A stretch of 64,000 nucleotides of DNA from Paludibacteraceae bacterium (GTDB lineage: Bacteria > Bacteroidota > Bacteroidia > Bacteroidales > Paludibacteraceae): NCBI GenBank assembly GCA_024401435.1, contig JAKSLB010000003.1, forward strand, positions 1-64,000. Reading direction: 5' to 3'. Within the stretch, counting starts at the first letter, position 1. The number at the start of each line of letters is the position of its first letter. A model generated the notes under the pieces. The model saw nothing but the letters and a program-made list of their open reading frames with translations. It had not been told where the DNA came from and made no database searches. The translations under genes and the position numbers were made by a program. Shown here piece by piece: positions 55,601 through 64,000 of the stretch.

Positions 55601-58503
55601 GCCCTTACATGTATGCCATTTTGGTAAGTAAAACCATATTTTTTTGAAATTCCCGATGAGGTAGAATCTAAAGAAAGGATATTTCCATATTCATCCAATT
55701 TGTATGAGACTTTCATTTCTTCCTTTAAACCAGGCAAGGAAACAGATTCTATCAGATTTCCATTGTTATCATATTTATAGAGACATTCCGCAGAGACAGT
55801 TCCCTGAGAATTTTTCCATGTGGTTTTTGATTTGGTAGGAAGAAACCCTAACAACCCTTCGCAATCCCTACAACTAGGATAGGTGGTTTCAATTGTTTTA
55901 GTGAGGTTGCCACCATAATCTATTACCGTTTTTTGAGGCAAATCATATTTAGAAAAATCAGAGTATATTGTGGTTGTAGTCGTTCCTTGCAGATTATTTG
56001 ACTCGGTGGTTTTTGTATTCAGTATTTTACAAGGGTATTTGGATTGATCATTTGAATTTGTTGAATTATTACGTTTAAGATTGAACTCCAAATTTTTCGA
56101 AGAGACGACAGCATAGTTATCATCCAACAATTCAGATTTTTCTGGTAATAAAATTAAATACTCATTGTTCAGATTATATGTTTTCTTTGTTTTTAAATTG
56201 TTCGAGTTAGAAGATGTGTACTCAACGTCGAAGCCTAATAGGCCCAAGCCTGTTTTATCATAAAGAAGATTACCATATTCATAATTGATTTTTTTCCCAT
56301 TGATGGAAATACTATGAACCACCTCATACATGCCGTTGTAATATCCAGCAATATCGTCATCATTATATGAAGTAGAGAAATTATTTAGATAAGAGTATGC
56401 GACAGAAACAATACTCTTGTCAGAATTTGAGCAGCTCCTTATTCTAGGGGTAAGGGCAGATTTATTGTATTTGGTAATACAGCCTCTTGCATCATCCGAT
56501 GATCTTGAAAAATTCATAAAGTTGACCCCATTCATATTACATATCTCATCAATTCCATCTCTATTAATATCGAAAACTCTCACGCCATATTTAGAGCCAA
56601 AGTCGTTTTCTGATGTTGTAACAGTCTCTGCCGCTTTGGTAAAACCAATTTCCGTCGAAAGATAGCAGGCGACTACACCTTTGTTCCACACGCCCCAAGA
56701 ACCGGAAAGATCATGTTTTTCTTTATAAACGGCACTTATAAATAGGAGGTCAGATTTACCATCTCCATTGAAATCTCCAACTTTGATGTCACTTTTGTTG
56801 TCTTCTCTTTCGGTAAATCCATACATCATATCATAGGAGAAACCCAATTCTTTTTTTGAAAATTTAAAATTTCCTTGGTTATAATATATTCCTCCTGATT
56901 TATCTTGTTCGAATCCCGACAAGATATCAGGCAATCCGTCGCCATTGAAATCCGCCACATCACGGAATAGAATAAATTCAGATGGAATAATAGAACATTT
57001 CTTTTCAAATGACAACAATCCGTCAGAACCAGTTCCACGATTTTGAAATATTTCTAAAGAAGAAGAAAACAGATTGTTTTTCACATGTGCGATATCCAGC
57101 AACCCGTCCCCATTAAAATCTCTCAAGAAATAATTGGAAGACAATGCAGACATATCGGAAGTAAGATTAACGTTTTGCGAGCTTACTATTTTTGCATTTG
57201 TAATAATTGCCCTATTGCCAGCACAAGCCACTATTTCGTCATAACCATCCTTGTTCATATCTGCGGGCATAACAGAATATGAAGTTCCACTATAACTTAA
57301 AATTTGTTTTTTGGTATACAAATCACCGACGCAGGTTGTTTCCCCTTTTGTATATTTCACCAATACCGTATTTTTATATTTATCATAAAAACTACCGACT
57401 AATGGCTCAATATTTTTCCAGTCAGAAGGTATGCTGAAACTTCTGACGTTATTAAAATCAAAGCGAGTGCCATTAAAATCCTCGTCACAGATCCACACGT
57501 AGTAATCATTCCATATCATTAATTCCACCTTACCATCACCATTTGTGTCTGCAAATTTCCAATTCTTAAGTTCTGAATCGAGGTGAGTTGTGGCAGGAGA
57601 ACTAATTTCACCTTTATTAAAAAGCATATAGTAAGGAATGTCCCATTCGAATGTTGTAGGATTGTATGTCAATCCATCGCTACCCGATTCTTCTATTTCG
57701 GAAAGCACATCGTGATAGTTATACGAATTGTATTTTAAATCAAAACGTCGAAACAAATTTTCCCCATACATTACTTGAACATTATCAAGAATATAATTAA
57801 GTCTGTTTATATAATTGGTATAAGAAGACTCAACCTTGTTAGACCTGATTTTGTAGTTTAATACGATAGAAACCTTATTTGATTCGGAAGATTGATTGTA
57901 TGAGATTTTTTTTAGCATCCAAGTGCTGATTACATTAGTATAATCGACAGTCTGGTCTTTACTCCACTCGTATTCGATTACATTACCATTCTTATCTTTT
58001 TCAGAGACAAGATAATATTTGTTTCGTGGATAATAGGAAAATTGTTGTCTCGTTCCATTTGGCAATTCAACAATGAATTCATATTCATCAGCTTTTGAAT
58101 ATCGTTTCACAAGAGTATTATCATCAATAGCCTTTTTGAAATATGTCGTATCACCTTCAGTCGAGGTTTTTATTAGTCTCTCCCCATTAAGGGTGTAACA
58201 ATCAGCAAAACAGCTTACTCTACCATCGTATGCCATCGACGGATAGACTTCCTCTATGTATTGACATCCAGTCATATTCCAGCCAAGTCCCAAATAGCCA
58301 TCACTAGCTTTGGAATTGTACGAAAAAGACACCTTTGGTTTATAACCGCCCATTCCATCGGGCAATTCCAAGGGATATTCGATATTCAACGCACCAGACG
58401 ACACTGAAAAATTTGCACGAGGACTGACAGAGCACACCGTGTCTGCCATTATGTTAACGAAGTATAAAACAGCGCCAAACAGTATTAAAAATTTCCGAGC
58501 CAT
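52696..58503 (-). CDS. SpvB/VCBS/RHS-repeat polymorphic toxin
   Basis: This 1935-aa secreted protein has a Sec signal peptide (MARKFLILFGAVLYFVNIMA). An SpvB/TcB-like N-terminal domain follows (GALNIEYPLELPDG, GYLGLGWNM), then FG-GAP/VCBS repeats with Asp-rich loops (DTNGDGKVEL, DFNGDGLLD, DFNGDGKSDLL, DINRDGIDE). RHS/YD repeats come next (YDNNGNLIESV, YDEYGRVITQ), and the RHS core ends at GLINMNARIYDVTTCSFLSP and NPVKFADPSG near 1680. The variable tip (~250 aa) ends in the Gly-rich hydrophobic GVVGFIGPYGWLISGVYFGG and NKFW, suggesting membrane insertion; no enzyme motif is visible. The RHS shell normally encapsulates the toxic tip. It lies 8 bases after a T9SS-tailed gene and before its immunity gene. 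Confidence 0.88.
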   Translation of the reverse strand: MARKFLILFGAVLYFVNIMADTVCSVSPRANFSVSSGALNIEYPLELPDGMGGYKPKVSFSYNSKASDGYLGLGWNMTGCQYIEEVYPSMAYDGRVSCFADCYTLNGERLIKTSTEGDTTYFKKAIDDNTLVKRYSKADEYEFIVELPNGTRQQFSYYPRNKYYLVSEKDKNGNVIEYEWSKDQTVDYTNVISTWMLKKISYNQSSESNKVSIVLNYKIRSNKVESSYTNYINRLNYILDNVQVMYGENLFRRFDLKYNSYNYHDVLSEIEESGSDGLTYNPTTFEWDIPYYMLFNKGEISSPATTHLDSELKNWKFADTNGDGKVELMIWNDYYVWICDEDFNGTRFDFNNVRSFSIPSDWKNIEPLVGSFYDKYKNTVLVKYTKGETTCVGDLYTKKQILSYSGTSYSVMPADMNKDGYDEIVACAGNRAIITNAKIVSSQNVNLTSDMSALSSNYFLRDFNGDGLLDIAHVKNNLFSSSLEIFQNRGTGSDGLLSFEKKCSIIPSEFILFRDVADFNGDGLPDILSGFEQDKSGGIYYNQGNFKFSKKELGFSYDMMYGFTEREDNKSDIKVGDFNGDGKSDLLFISAVYKEKHDLSGSWGVWNKGVVACYLSTEIGFTKAAETVTTSENDFGSKYGVRVFDINRDGIDEICNMNGVNFMNFSRSSDDARGCITKYNKSALTPRIRSCSNSDKSIVSVAYSYLNNFSTSYNDDDIAGYYNGMYEVVHSISINGKKINYEYGNLLYDKTGLGLLGFDVEYTSSNSNNLKTKKTYNLNNEYLILLPEKSELLDDNYAVVSSKNLEFNLKRNNSTNSNDQSKYPCKILNTKTTESNNLQGTTTTTIYSDFSKYDLPQKTVIDYGGNLTKTIETTYPSCRDCEGLLGFLPTKSKTTWKNSQGTVSAECLYKYDNNGNLIESVSLPGLKEEMKVSYKLDEYGNILSLDSTSSGISKKYGFTYQNGIHVRAVKNPLGVVSKLTYDDYGFLSEVRSPLDYVKYEYNSLGQLIKESRKDDFEMKKEIGTIKKKGEWYSDEKGIYKNTTDNFLVETLTTSNGDFAITEYVNGNKVLTKTGNFNGDTVCQKNIYDETGRLRLSSKPYLVNDSEIVYYKTSYDKYGRVTETTSLNASVIDSTFYLYDGLFTTKIKGKDTIITESDNAGRVVSVSRNGKTVDFVHDPAGNVISATPQDGEPVITEYNILGKRTLISDPSAGTVLTDYDGFGNLLSIKECVHNAGDTISTNFGYDSRGLLLYRKIGGSSVSYKYDEYGRVITQRNPNHSQSVEYNENGDISAIEEKMDDVVLRQTLNYDEKNRLVGKTSPSGLRYEASYNNKNRVNAISVDGHEMYNLLSVDENEMPTLEKFGNIVRASRYDKKGMPISDSIGNLMHYEYLFDNQGDMLQKKENVTKQEEVYLFDQHNRLNIWRTFDSDTLRKEIFATYDDVFGNLTFRSDSDMVFHYGEFGLSPHALTSVDAPIGSCQNKVDSYSYTDFKMLESASNGTDSIHITYGADFQRRKMQIFKNDTLIQTRYYFNNYEEEHYPDGRIRKIDYITGQMGLVGVRVSNNGNDTLLHAFTDKFGNLVLLADTEGRVVERLAYDPWGARRNPDDWTKADTGRHVVARGYSMHEHLDHLGLINMNARIYDVTTCSFLSPDPLIAEPENWLNYNRYLYCLDNPVKFADPSGMYATWNEAQMAYWNAASLGYDPGQVLSGGNVAEGNEHNYYFTVFSCENGEPTITANFSGFENYSNYASTSQMYQSFEALSTRLTDIESYATDIVFSQPAVATTVSAPEVSTSYVGSTAWNALSNTNNGVAFVVSSANQYVSNALSYSTRYYIEGFSKIAPEIRFQTPVGNFYTTFQAVKTVGNVTKKLGRITGWLGVAMTVEELVTQKKSFLGEGGIDLAMGVVGFIGPYGWLISGVYFGGKMILEYTGNKFW

Positions 58504-58511
58504 AACCTCCC

Positions 58512-59390
58512 CTATTTTTTTATTATTTTTACGGATGTTACAAAATTACCATCCCTATAGATAGATAATATGTAAATACTGAATGGCAAATTCGACATTT
58601 TAATATTTGCTGCATTGTCATCAATAATTTTAGTTGATGATAAAATATTTGATTGTAAATTGTTCAGTCTAAACTCATAATTTCCATTTTCCGGCATCTC
58701 CACAATCACATCTCCATCGGTTGGATTTGGATATATCTTGATTGGTTTGTTTGTATCTTTTACTGGAAAGATTTCAATTTGAGGTTGTTTTTGCTTTTCA
58801 TCATAAATAATCGTCTTTCCTACAGACTGGATTCTGTTGCCTGAATTATCATAATCATATATCATTATATTTTTCATTCGCAAAACAATATTTGACACAA
58901 AAGGTGACGGAGATCCCGCAAAAAATTCAGATGTGATTGGATTAAACTCTTCATCCACCAACACTCCACTTCTATGTGCGGAAGTTTTGACGGTTAGTGG
59001 AACATAAAATGTATCTACAGCCTCAACACTATCCACCTTCAAAACAATAAAATCAGTTCTATATAAAATTGTTTCTGAAGTGAGGATTTTCGTACTATCA
59101 AGTATAAAATCCCTAGGGAAAGTCATTTCGGGGAAAATGATTAGTTTTACTTCGTTAGGAGCGAAACCTACAGAATCCTTAATCTGCAATTTATCACTTC
59201 CATTATCAATCGAAAAAGAAATCGATGGCAAATTCTTATTACTAACATTGGTCAATTCTATATATTTGAATTGTCTGTACGTTTCATCAAGAAGCACTTC
59301 AGATATTAGCAATGAAGATTTCGAATCATTAAACAAAAAAAGTAATATTACAGTTAGTAATACTTTAAAATTAGTATACAGATTTCGCAT
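58512..59390 (-). CDS. Secreted protein with T9SS type A sorting domain, RHS operon partner
   Basis: This 292-aa protein has a Sec signal peptide (to about residue 25). The central beta-rich region is of no recognised family (LLISEVLLDETYRQFKYIEL resembles the start of lamin-tail-like domains). The C-terminal ~80-residue T9SS type A domain reads KIYPNPTDGDVIVEMPENG ... NLPFSIYILSIYRDGNF ... IIKK. It is the first gene of the operon with the RHS toxin (8-base gap) and has a good promoter. It may help export or anchor the RHS protein, which itself lacks a visible T9SS tail; this is inference from position. Confidence 0.8.
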   Translation of the reverse strand: MRNLYTNFKVLLTVILLFLFNDSKSSLLISEVLLDETYRQFKYIELTNVSNKNLPSISFSIDNGSDKLQIKDSVGFAPNEVKLIIFPEMTFPRDFILDSTKILTSETILYRTDFIVLKVDSVEAVDTFYVPLTVKTSAHRSGVLVDEEFNPITSEFFAGSPSPFVSNIVLRMKNIMIYDYDNSGNRIQSVGKTIIYDEKQKQPQIEIFPVKDTNKPIKIYPNPTDGDVIVEMPENGNYEFRLNNLQSNILSSTKIIDDNAANIKMSNLPFSIYILSIYRDGNFVTSVKIIKK

Positions 59391-59439
59391 ATCTCATTAA
59401 TAATTGTAGACACCTAATTTTTTTTTCAAGAAATCATTA

Positions 59440-59471
59440 CAAAAGTAGATAAAATCACGAAATAATTCAAA
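59440..59471 (-). promoter_or_regulatory. Bacteroidales promoter of the RHS operon
   Basis: TTTG (59468-59471), 20 bases, then TACTTTTG (59440-59447) fits the -33/-7 consensus, 50 bases before the ATG at 59390. No comparable promoter is seen before the displaced tips. Confidence 0.6.
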
Positions 59472-59558
59472 TGTGATCATACAACATATCACAATAAATT
59501 CAATCGCACACTCCTTTGTGTTGTCTTTTCCATTTAAAATATTCACACAACCCAATCA

Positions 59559-60065
59559 TTAAAATTGGCAATACTCCTTAAACTCATTTTGTGCTATTCC
59601 TACTATTTCAGCATCAAACAATATGATACTAACATCCATATCCTCTCCGTATTGTAAAATGGTCTCTACGGCTATTTGGAGAGCCTCTTTTTTAGGATAA
59701 CCATAAACACCAGCAGAAATTAATGGGAAAGCTATACGAACACACTCCTTTGTGCGGGCAAGTTCTAATGAATTCTTATAACAATTCCTCAATTGTTGTT
59801 CACATAATTCTTTTCGCTTTTCCGAATAGATGGGACCTACCGTATGAATCACATATCTAGCAGGGAGTCTATAACCTTTTGTTATCTTAGCTTCTCCTGT
59901 CTCACAGCCATACAAGGTTCTGCACTCCATCAACAAATCAGGACCAGCAGCACGATGTATGGCACCATCCACCCCACCGCCACCAAGCAATGATTTGTTA
60001 GCCGCATTCACAATAGCATCGCCAACATATTTTGTAATATCCCCTTTGGCAATAATCAATGACAT
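59559..60065 (-). CDS. Macro-domain ADP-ribose hydrolase (O-acetyl-ADP-ribose deacetylase type)
   Basis: This 168-aa single macro domain starts at the ATG at 60065, preferred over an in-frame TTG at 60077. ADP-ribose-binding motifs are present: [20 protein letters not shown] (start), [15 protein letters not shown] (residues ~28-42) and the phosphate-binding loop [17 protein letters not shown]. The catalytic [13 protein letters not shown] pattern is that of YmdB/MacroD-type enzymes, which hydrolyse O-acetyl-ADP-ribose or remove mono-ADP-ribose from proteins. It lies 45 bases after uvrA in the same direction and may be cotranscribed. Confidence 0.92.
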   Translation of the reverse strand: MSLIIAKGDITKYVGDAIVNAANKSLLGGGGVDGAIHRAAGPDLLMECRTLYGCETGEAKITKGYRLPARYVIHTVGPIYSEKRKELCEQQLRNCYKNSLELARTKECVRIAFPLISAGVYGYPKKEALQIAVETILQYGEDMDVSIILFDAEIVGIAQNEFKEYCQF

Positions 60066-60110
60066 AAAGTTATTCAAGTTTTATTTTATGAGAGTTTTAC
60101 AGAAGTCTCC

Positions 60111-62924
60111 TTACAACATCATTTTCTTCCGCAAAAATTGTCCTGTATGAGAACGTTCACATTTTGCCAACTCTTCAGGCGTACCGGAAAAAACTAATTC
60201 ACCTCCCGCTTCACCACCTTCAGGTCCGATATCAATCACATAATCAGCAGACTTGATGACATCTAAATCATGTTCTACAATTACAACGGTATGTCCATTG
60301 GCAATCAAGGCATTAAAGGCTTTTAACAAGGTTTTTACATCATGAAAATGAAGTCCTGTTGTCGGTTCATCAAATATAAACAACGTTGGTTCTGGTTTCT
60401 CCGTTCCTAAGATAGCCGCCAATTTCACACGTTGACTTTCGCCACCTGATAGTGTATCTGAAGATTGTCCCAACTTGACATAACCCAAGCCTACGTCTTG
60501 TAAGGTTTTTAATCGTTTCGTGATTTTCTTTTCTAATGTGCCAGTTGACTCGGAGAAGAACTCAACAGCCTGATTGACCGTCATCTCCAACACGTCATAG
60601 ATGGATTTGTCTTTATATAAGACCTCTAACACGTCCGACTTGAAACGTTTTCCATGGCAACACTCACACGGCAATACCAAGTCAGCCATAAACTGCATCT
60701 CGACAGTGACAGTTCCTTCTCCCTGACACTCTTCGCAACGGCCACCCTCCACATTGAAAGAAAAATAAGCAGCCGTATACCCCATCTGTTTTGACAAGGG
60801 TTGTTCCGCATACAACTTACGAATATCATCGTATGCTTTCACATACGTAACTGGATTGGAACGAGAAGACTTCCCTATTGGATTTTGATCCACGAAATCC
60901 ACGTTATGCAACAATGAGATACTACCTTTTATTTCACTAAAAGAACCTGGTTTCTCTGCTACTTCATCAAACTCACGTTTTAACGCATTATAGAAAACGT
61001 CATACACCAAAGAAGATTTTCCAGAGCCACTCACACCCGTCACGACAGTCATCACATTCAAAGGAAACTTCACATCAATACCTTTCAAATTATTGTGACA
61101 AACTCCCGTCACTTCAATATAGTTACTCCACTTCCGACGGAATTTCGGAGTTTCTATTGTCTCCGTTCCATTCAAATATTTTAAAGTATAACTCTCCTCA
61201 CAAAGCTTCTTATCTTGTAACATTTCCGGTGTAATTGGGCCTTGGAAAATCACATTTCCTCCCAATCGACCCGCATTCGGTCCAATATCAACGATATAGT
61301 CCGCAGCACGCATAAATTCCTCTTCATGTTCCACTACAACAACCGTGTTACCTATCTGCTGCAACTTACGCAATACACTGATAAGCAAATGCGTATCACG
61401 CGGATGCAAACCAATACTAGGTTCATCCAAAACATAAAGAGAACCAACAAGACTACTTCCTAAAGAGGTTACCAGATTTATTCTCTGGCTTTCACCTCCA
61501 GAAAGAGTATTGGACAGACGATCCAATGTCAGATAGCCCAATCCAACGTCTGTCAACAATTGCAATCTGTTACGTATTTCAGTCAACAATCTTTTTGCCA
61601 AGAGTTTCTCCGACTCTGCAAGTTCAAGATGTTCAAAGATTTCCGCTAATTTAGTAACGGGCATACAAACGAAATCTGTAATCGAATAGCCACAAATTTT
61701 CACGTAATTAGCTTCTTTCCGCAATCGTGCACCATTACATTCCGGACAGGTTGTCCTACCCCTATAACGGGACAACATAACACGGTATTGAATCTTATAT
61801 TGATTTTCTCGAACAAAATCGAAAAATGCATTAATTCCTTGAATATGTCCATTACCATTCCATAACAATGATTTCTCCTCATTAGTGAGGTTCATATAAG
61901 GTTTATGAATTGGGAACTTCACGCTACTTGCATTCATCACAAAATATTGGAGCCATTCCGACATTTTGTCGCCACGCCAACAAACAACCGCGCCATCATA
62001 GACAGAACGCGTTTTATCTGGCACAACCAAATCCTCATCAATACCCATCACCTTACCGAATCCCTCACACGTAGGACATGCGCCATAAGGAGTATTGAAG
62101 CTGAACATCAAATCCGAAGGCTCTTCAAAGGTGATGCCATCCGCCTCAAATTTTTTAGAGAACTGACGTTCTACCTCTGGTTGTTCAGAAGGATACATCC
62201 GAATCAGGCAAGTATCATTTGCCTCCGCAAAAGCAGTCTGAATAGAATCGCCCAAACGATTGCGTGTATCTCGATCCTCACGAACAACAAATCGGTCAAC
62301 GACCAAAAGAACTTTAGAAGGATCAACTGAATCTACATCCGACGCTAGGAAATCCTCAATTTTTTGGAATCCGCCATTCACCTCTACTCTACTAAATCCC
62401 TGTTGCTGAAAGATCGTCATTTGTTCTTTCATCGAACGAAGAGAAGGAAGAGTAAACGGTGAAAGGATAACACCCTTTGTTCCTTCTTGGAAAGAGTAAA
62501 TAAAATCCGTGACATCACTCAATTGGTGCTTTTTCACCTCTTCTCCGGAAATGGGAGAATAGGTTTTACCAATACGAGCAAACAGGAGTTTCAGATATTC
62601 ATATATTTCAGTGGAGGTTCCCACCGTAGAACGGGGGTTACGTGTATTCACCTTTTGTTGAATCGCAACTGCAGGAGGTATTCCCTTGATATAATCCACT
62701 TCGGGTTTACTCATTCTTCCAAGGAACTGACGAGCATAAGAGGAAAGACTTTCCACATAACGACGTTGTCCCTCCGCATAAAGGGTATCAAATGCGAGAG
62801 AAGATTTTCCCGAGCCAGAAAGGCCCGTTATTACCACCAATTTATTTCGAGGAATCGTCACATCCACACCTTTCAGATTATGAACATGAGCATTCTTAAT
62901 TAATATTTCACCAATGTTAGACAT
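60111..62924 (-). CDS. uvrA: Excinuclease ABC subunit A
   Basis: This 937-aa DNA damage recognition ATPase of nucleotide excision repair starts at the ATG at 62924 (MSNIGEILIKNAHVHNLKGV). It has two ABC ATPase modules with Walker A GLSGSGKSS (near 32) and GVSGSGKSS (near 630). Signatures NTLSGGESQRINL and DTLSGGESQRVKL are both intact. The zinc-binding Cys clusters CPTCEGFGKV/CPECNGARL and CEECQGEGTV/CECCHGKRF are present. The length is normal for UvrA. Confidence 0.97.
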   Translation of the reverse strand: MSNIGEILIKNAHVHNLKGVDVTIPRNKLVVITGLSGSGKSSLAFDTLYAEGQRRYVESLSSYARQFLGRMSKPEVDYIKGIPPAVAIQQKVNTRNPRSTVGTSTEIYEYLKLLFARIGKTYSPISGEEVKKHQLSDVTDFIYSFQEGTKGVILSPFTLPSLRSMKEQMTIFQQQGFSRVEVNGGFQKIEDFLASDVDSVDPSKVLLVVDRFVVREDRDTRNRLGDSIQTAFAEANDTCLIRMYPSEQPEVERQFSKKFEADGITFEEPSDLMFSFNTPYGACPTCEGFGKVMGIDEDLVVPDKTRSVYDGAVVCWRGDKMSEWLQYFVMNASSVKFPIHKPYMNLTNEEKSLLWNGNGHIQGINAFFDFVRENQYKIQYRVMLSRYRGRTTCPECNGARLRKEANYVKICGYSITDFVCMPVTKLAEIFEHLELAESEKLLAKRLLTEIRNRLQLLTDVGLGYLTLDRLSNTLSGGESQRINLVTSLGSSLVGSLYVLDEPSIGLHPRDTHLLISVLRKLQQIGNTVVVVEHEEEFMRAADYIVDIGPNAGRLGGNVIFQGPITPEMLQDKKLCEESYTLKYLNGTETIETPKFRRKWSNYIEVTGVCHNNLKGIDVKFPLNVMTVVTGVSGSGKSSLVYDVFYNALKREFDEVAEKPGSFSEIKGSISLLHNVDFVDQNPIGKSSRSNPVTYVKAYDDIRKLYAEQPLSKQMGYTAAYFSFNVEGGRCEECQGEGTVTVEMQFMADLVLPCECCHGKRFKSDVLEVLYKDKSIYDVLEMTVNQAVEFFSESTGTLEKKITKRLKTLQDVGLGYVKLGQSSDTLSGGESQRVKLAAILGTEKPEPTLFIFDEPTTGLHFHDVKTLLKAFNALIANGHTVVIVEHDLDVIKSADYVIDIGPEGGEAGGELVFSGTPEELAKCERSHTGQFLRKKMML

Positions 62925-62985
62925 AATTTCGAAGTAAGTATGCAAAATTAGTCATAAAAAAGGAGAGATTAGCATTTCTCAACTT

Positions 62986-63600
62986 TTAATTCTCTTCCAA
63001 GTGTTCAACATTATCCCAATCAAGGACATTCCAAACGCCATCCTTCTTTTCCACGATGCACAAACCAGTTGAATGAGGATGAGGAGCATTGGCAATATCA
63101 TGAATAGGTTGATACTTAAAATACGTGTAGATTGTTTTCAGTAAAGCACCATGAGTTACCACGAGTACATTTTGACCGATATGTTTTTGGGCAATAGATT
63201 CCATCAAAGCTGCGGCACGATCACGCACCTGTTGGTAGGTTTCACAAGTTGGGCGATTGAACAATTCAGGATGATGCCAAAAGACATCTAATTCTTCCGC
63301 AAAATCTTTTTCCAAATCAGAAACCAACCATCCTTGCCAATCACCCATCAAGATTTCTTTCAGTTCGTCTGCATAAACAGGCGTCAAACCGAATCCTTCC
63401 GTCAACAGTTCCGCAGTACGACGAGTACGGCGGAGCGGGCTGACATATAAAGCAGAGAAAGGGATATCCAACAATTTTTTCCGCAATGCCACCGCCTGAG
63501 ATTCGCCTTCAGGTGTCAAATCAGATTCCATCTGACCTTGGATACGACGTTCGAGATTGAAAAAAGTCTGTCCGTGTCGAACAAGATAAATACGGGTCAT
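62986..63600 (-). CDS. Histidine phosphatase (phosphoglycerate mutase superfamily)
   Basis: This 204-aa enzyme has the phospho-accepting His in YLVRHGQTFFN near the start. SPLRRTRRTAELL lies around residue 55, the acidic catalytic region LKEILMGDWQG around 82, and the second catalytic His in VVTHGALLKTI around 150. Members include cobalamin-pathway CobC and various sugar-phosphate phosphatases; the substrate cannot be told here. The ATG at 63600 is preferred over GTG at 63606. Confidence 0.92.
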   Translation of the reverse strand: MTRIYLVRHGQTFFNLERRIQGQMESDLTPEGESQAVALRKKLLDIPFSALYVSPLRRTRRTAELLTEGFGLTPVYADELKEILMGDWQGWLVSDLEKDFAEELDVFWHHPELFNRPTCETYQQVRDRAAALMESIAQKHIGQNVLVVTHGALLKTIYTYFKYQPIHDIANAPHPHSTGLCIVEKKDGVWNVLDWDNVEHLEEN

Positions 63601-63732
63601 ACGCACAAAAGAGTATTCGTAATTCTAAAGAGAGGGAAAAAGGGATGATAGTTTGGCATCCCCATAAACAAGAAATGAGGAAAATCCGAAGATTCTCCTC
63701 TTATCTTTTGATTTTTCTCGAAGGAAAATAAA

Positions 63733-63918
63733 TTAAACTGCAGCTTCTTTTTCTACAGCAACCATTCCGCGGTAGTAACCGCATTCGCCACATACACGGT
63801 GATAGATGTATAATGCACCGCAGTTAGGGCATACTGCCAATGTAGGAGCCTCTGCCTTGTAGTGAGTTCTTCTCTTAGCTCCTCTTGATTTTCCTTGTCT
63901 TCGCTTAGGATGTGCCAT
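63733..63918 (-). CDS. rpmF: 50S ribosomal protein L32
   Basis: This 61-aa protein starts MAHPKRRQGKSRGAKRRTHY and carries the zinc-ribbon pair CPNCGALYIYHRVCGECGYY, the Cys-containing form of L32. It follows the end of a YceD/DUF177-type gene by 36 bases, the standard gene order. Confidence 0.97.
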   Translation of the reverse strand: MAHPKRRQGKSRGAKRRTHYKAEAPTLAVCPNCGALYIYHRVCGECGYYRGMVAVEKEAAV

Positions 63919-63954
63919 TTTGTTTTTATTTTAAAATTAGTTATTATCTATTAT

Positions 63955-64000
63955 TTACTTTGTTTCCTCTTTATCTAATAATTTTCGAAGACCTTCCCAT
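63955..64000 (-). CDS. YceD/DUF177 family protein, C-terminal end (partial)
   Basis: The last 14 codons (WEGLRKLLDKEETK) and the stop are visible. The W-x-x-L-x-x-L end and the position immediately before rpmF identify the DUF177/YceD gene, whose product is linked to 23S rRNA synthesis. The rest lies outside the window. Confidence 0.75.
   Translation of the reverse strand, partial: WEGLRKLLDKEETK

Overview
The window is typical of the order Bacteroidales (phylum Bacteroidota). It is AT-rich and carries TAnnTTTG-type -7 promoters, mostly without Shine-Dalgarno sequences. Several proteins have type IX secretion (T9SS) C-terminal sorting domains. It also holds a hybrid two-component regulator (HTCS), a BspA-like leucine-rich-repeat surface protein and a TonB-like protein with a Cys-rich N-terminus, all characteristic of this group. 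A host-associated lifestyle is an inference from the surface proteins.

Layout. 1-22.6 kb is a minus-strand block of secreted proteins. It contains two paralogous giant Ig-like/PKD-like repeat adhesins (the left one runs off the window and is frameshifted), a 3076-aa multidomain LamG protein with a T9SS type A tail, a 46-aa peptide gene, and a secreted protein whose mature N-terminus is a ubiquitin domain fused to a Bacteroidales surface module (also frameshifted in a homopolymer). 23-25.4 kb is housekeeping: rny, zapA and a ZapB-like coiled coil. 25.8-31 kb on the plus strand holds a heterodimeric ABC exporter, a YitT protein, an unknown protein and a 38-aa basic protein behind a sigma-54-like promoter. 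31.3-39.4 kb holds metG, an EamA transporter, tRNA-Arg, a second 44-aa peptide gene, a BspA-like LRR protein and tRNA-Met. 39.5-46.3 kb holds the HTCS regulator, the TonB-like protein, an undecaprenyl-phosphate sugar transferase and a Sua5/YrdC protein.

46.4-59.4 kb is a polymorphic-toxin island. A T9SS-tailed secreted protein and an SpvB/VCBS/RHS toxin form an operon. Downstream lies an array of at least four displaced RHS C-terminal tips, interleaved with small polytopic membrane proteins (putative immunity), including near-identical duplications and decayed copies. A block of GGGCGAATCGC repeats ends the array. 59.5-64 kb is again core: a macro-domain deacetylase, uvrA, a histidine phosphatase, rpmF and the end of a YceD/DUF177 gene.

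The most notable items are the ubiquitin fusion whose predicted signal-peptide cleavage exposes Met1 of ubiquitin, the RHS tip/immunity cassette array, and two paralogous short peptides with a conserved N-terminal half that each follow a surface protein sharing one C-terminal module.
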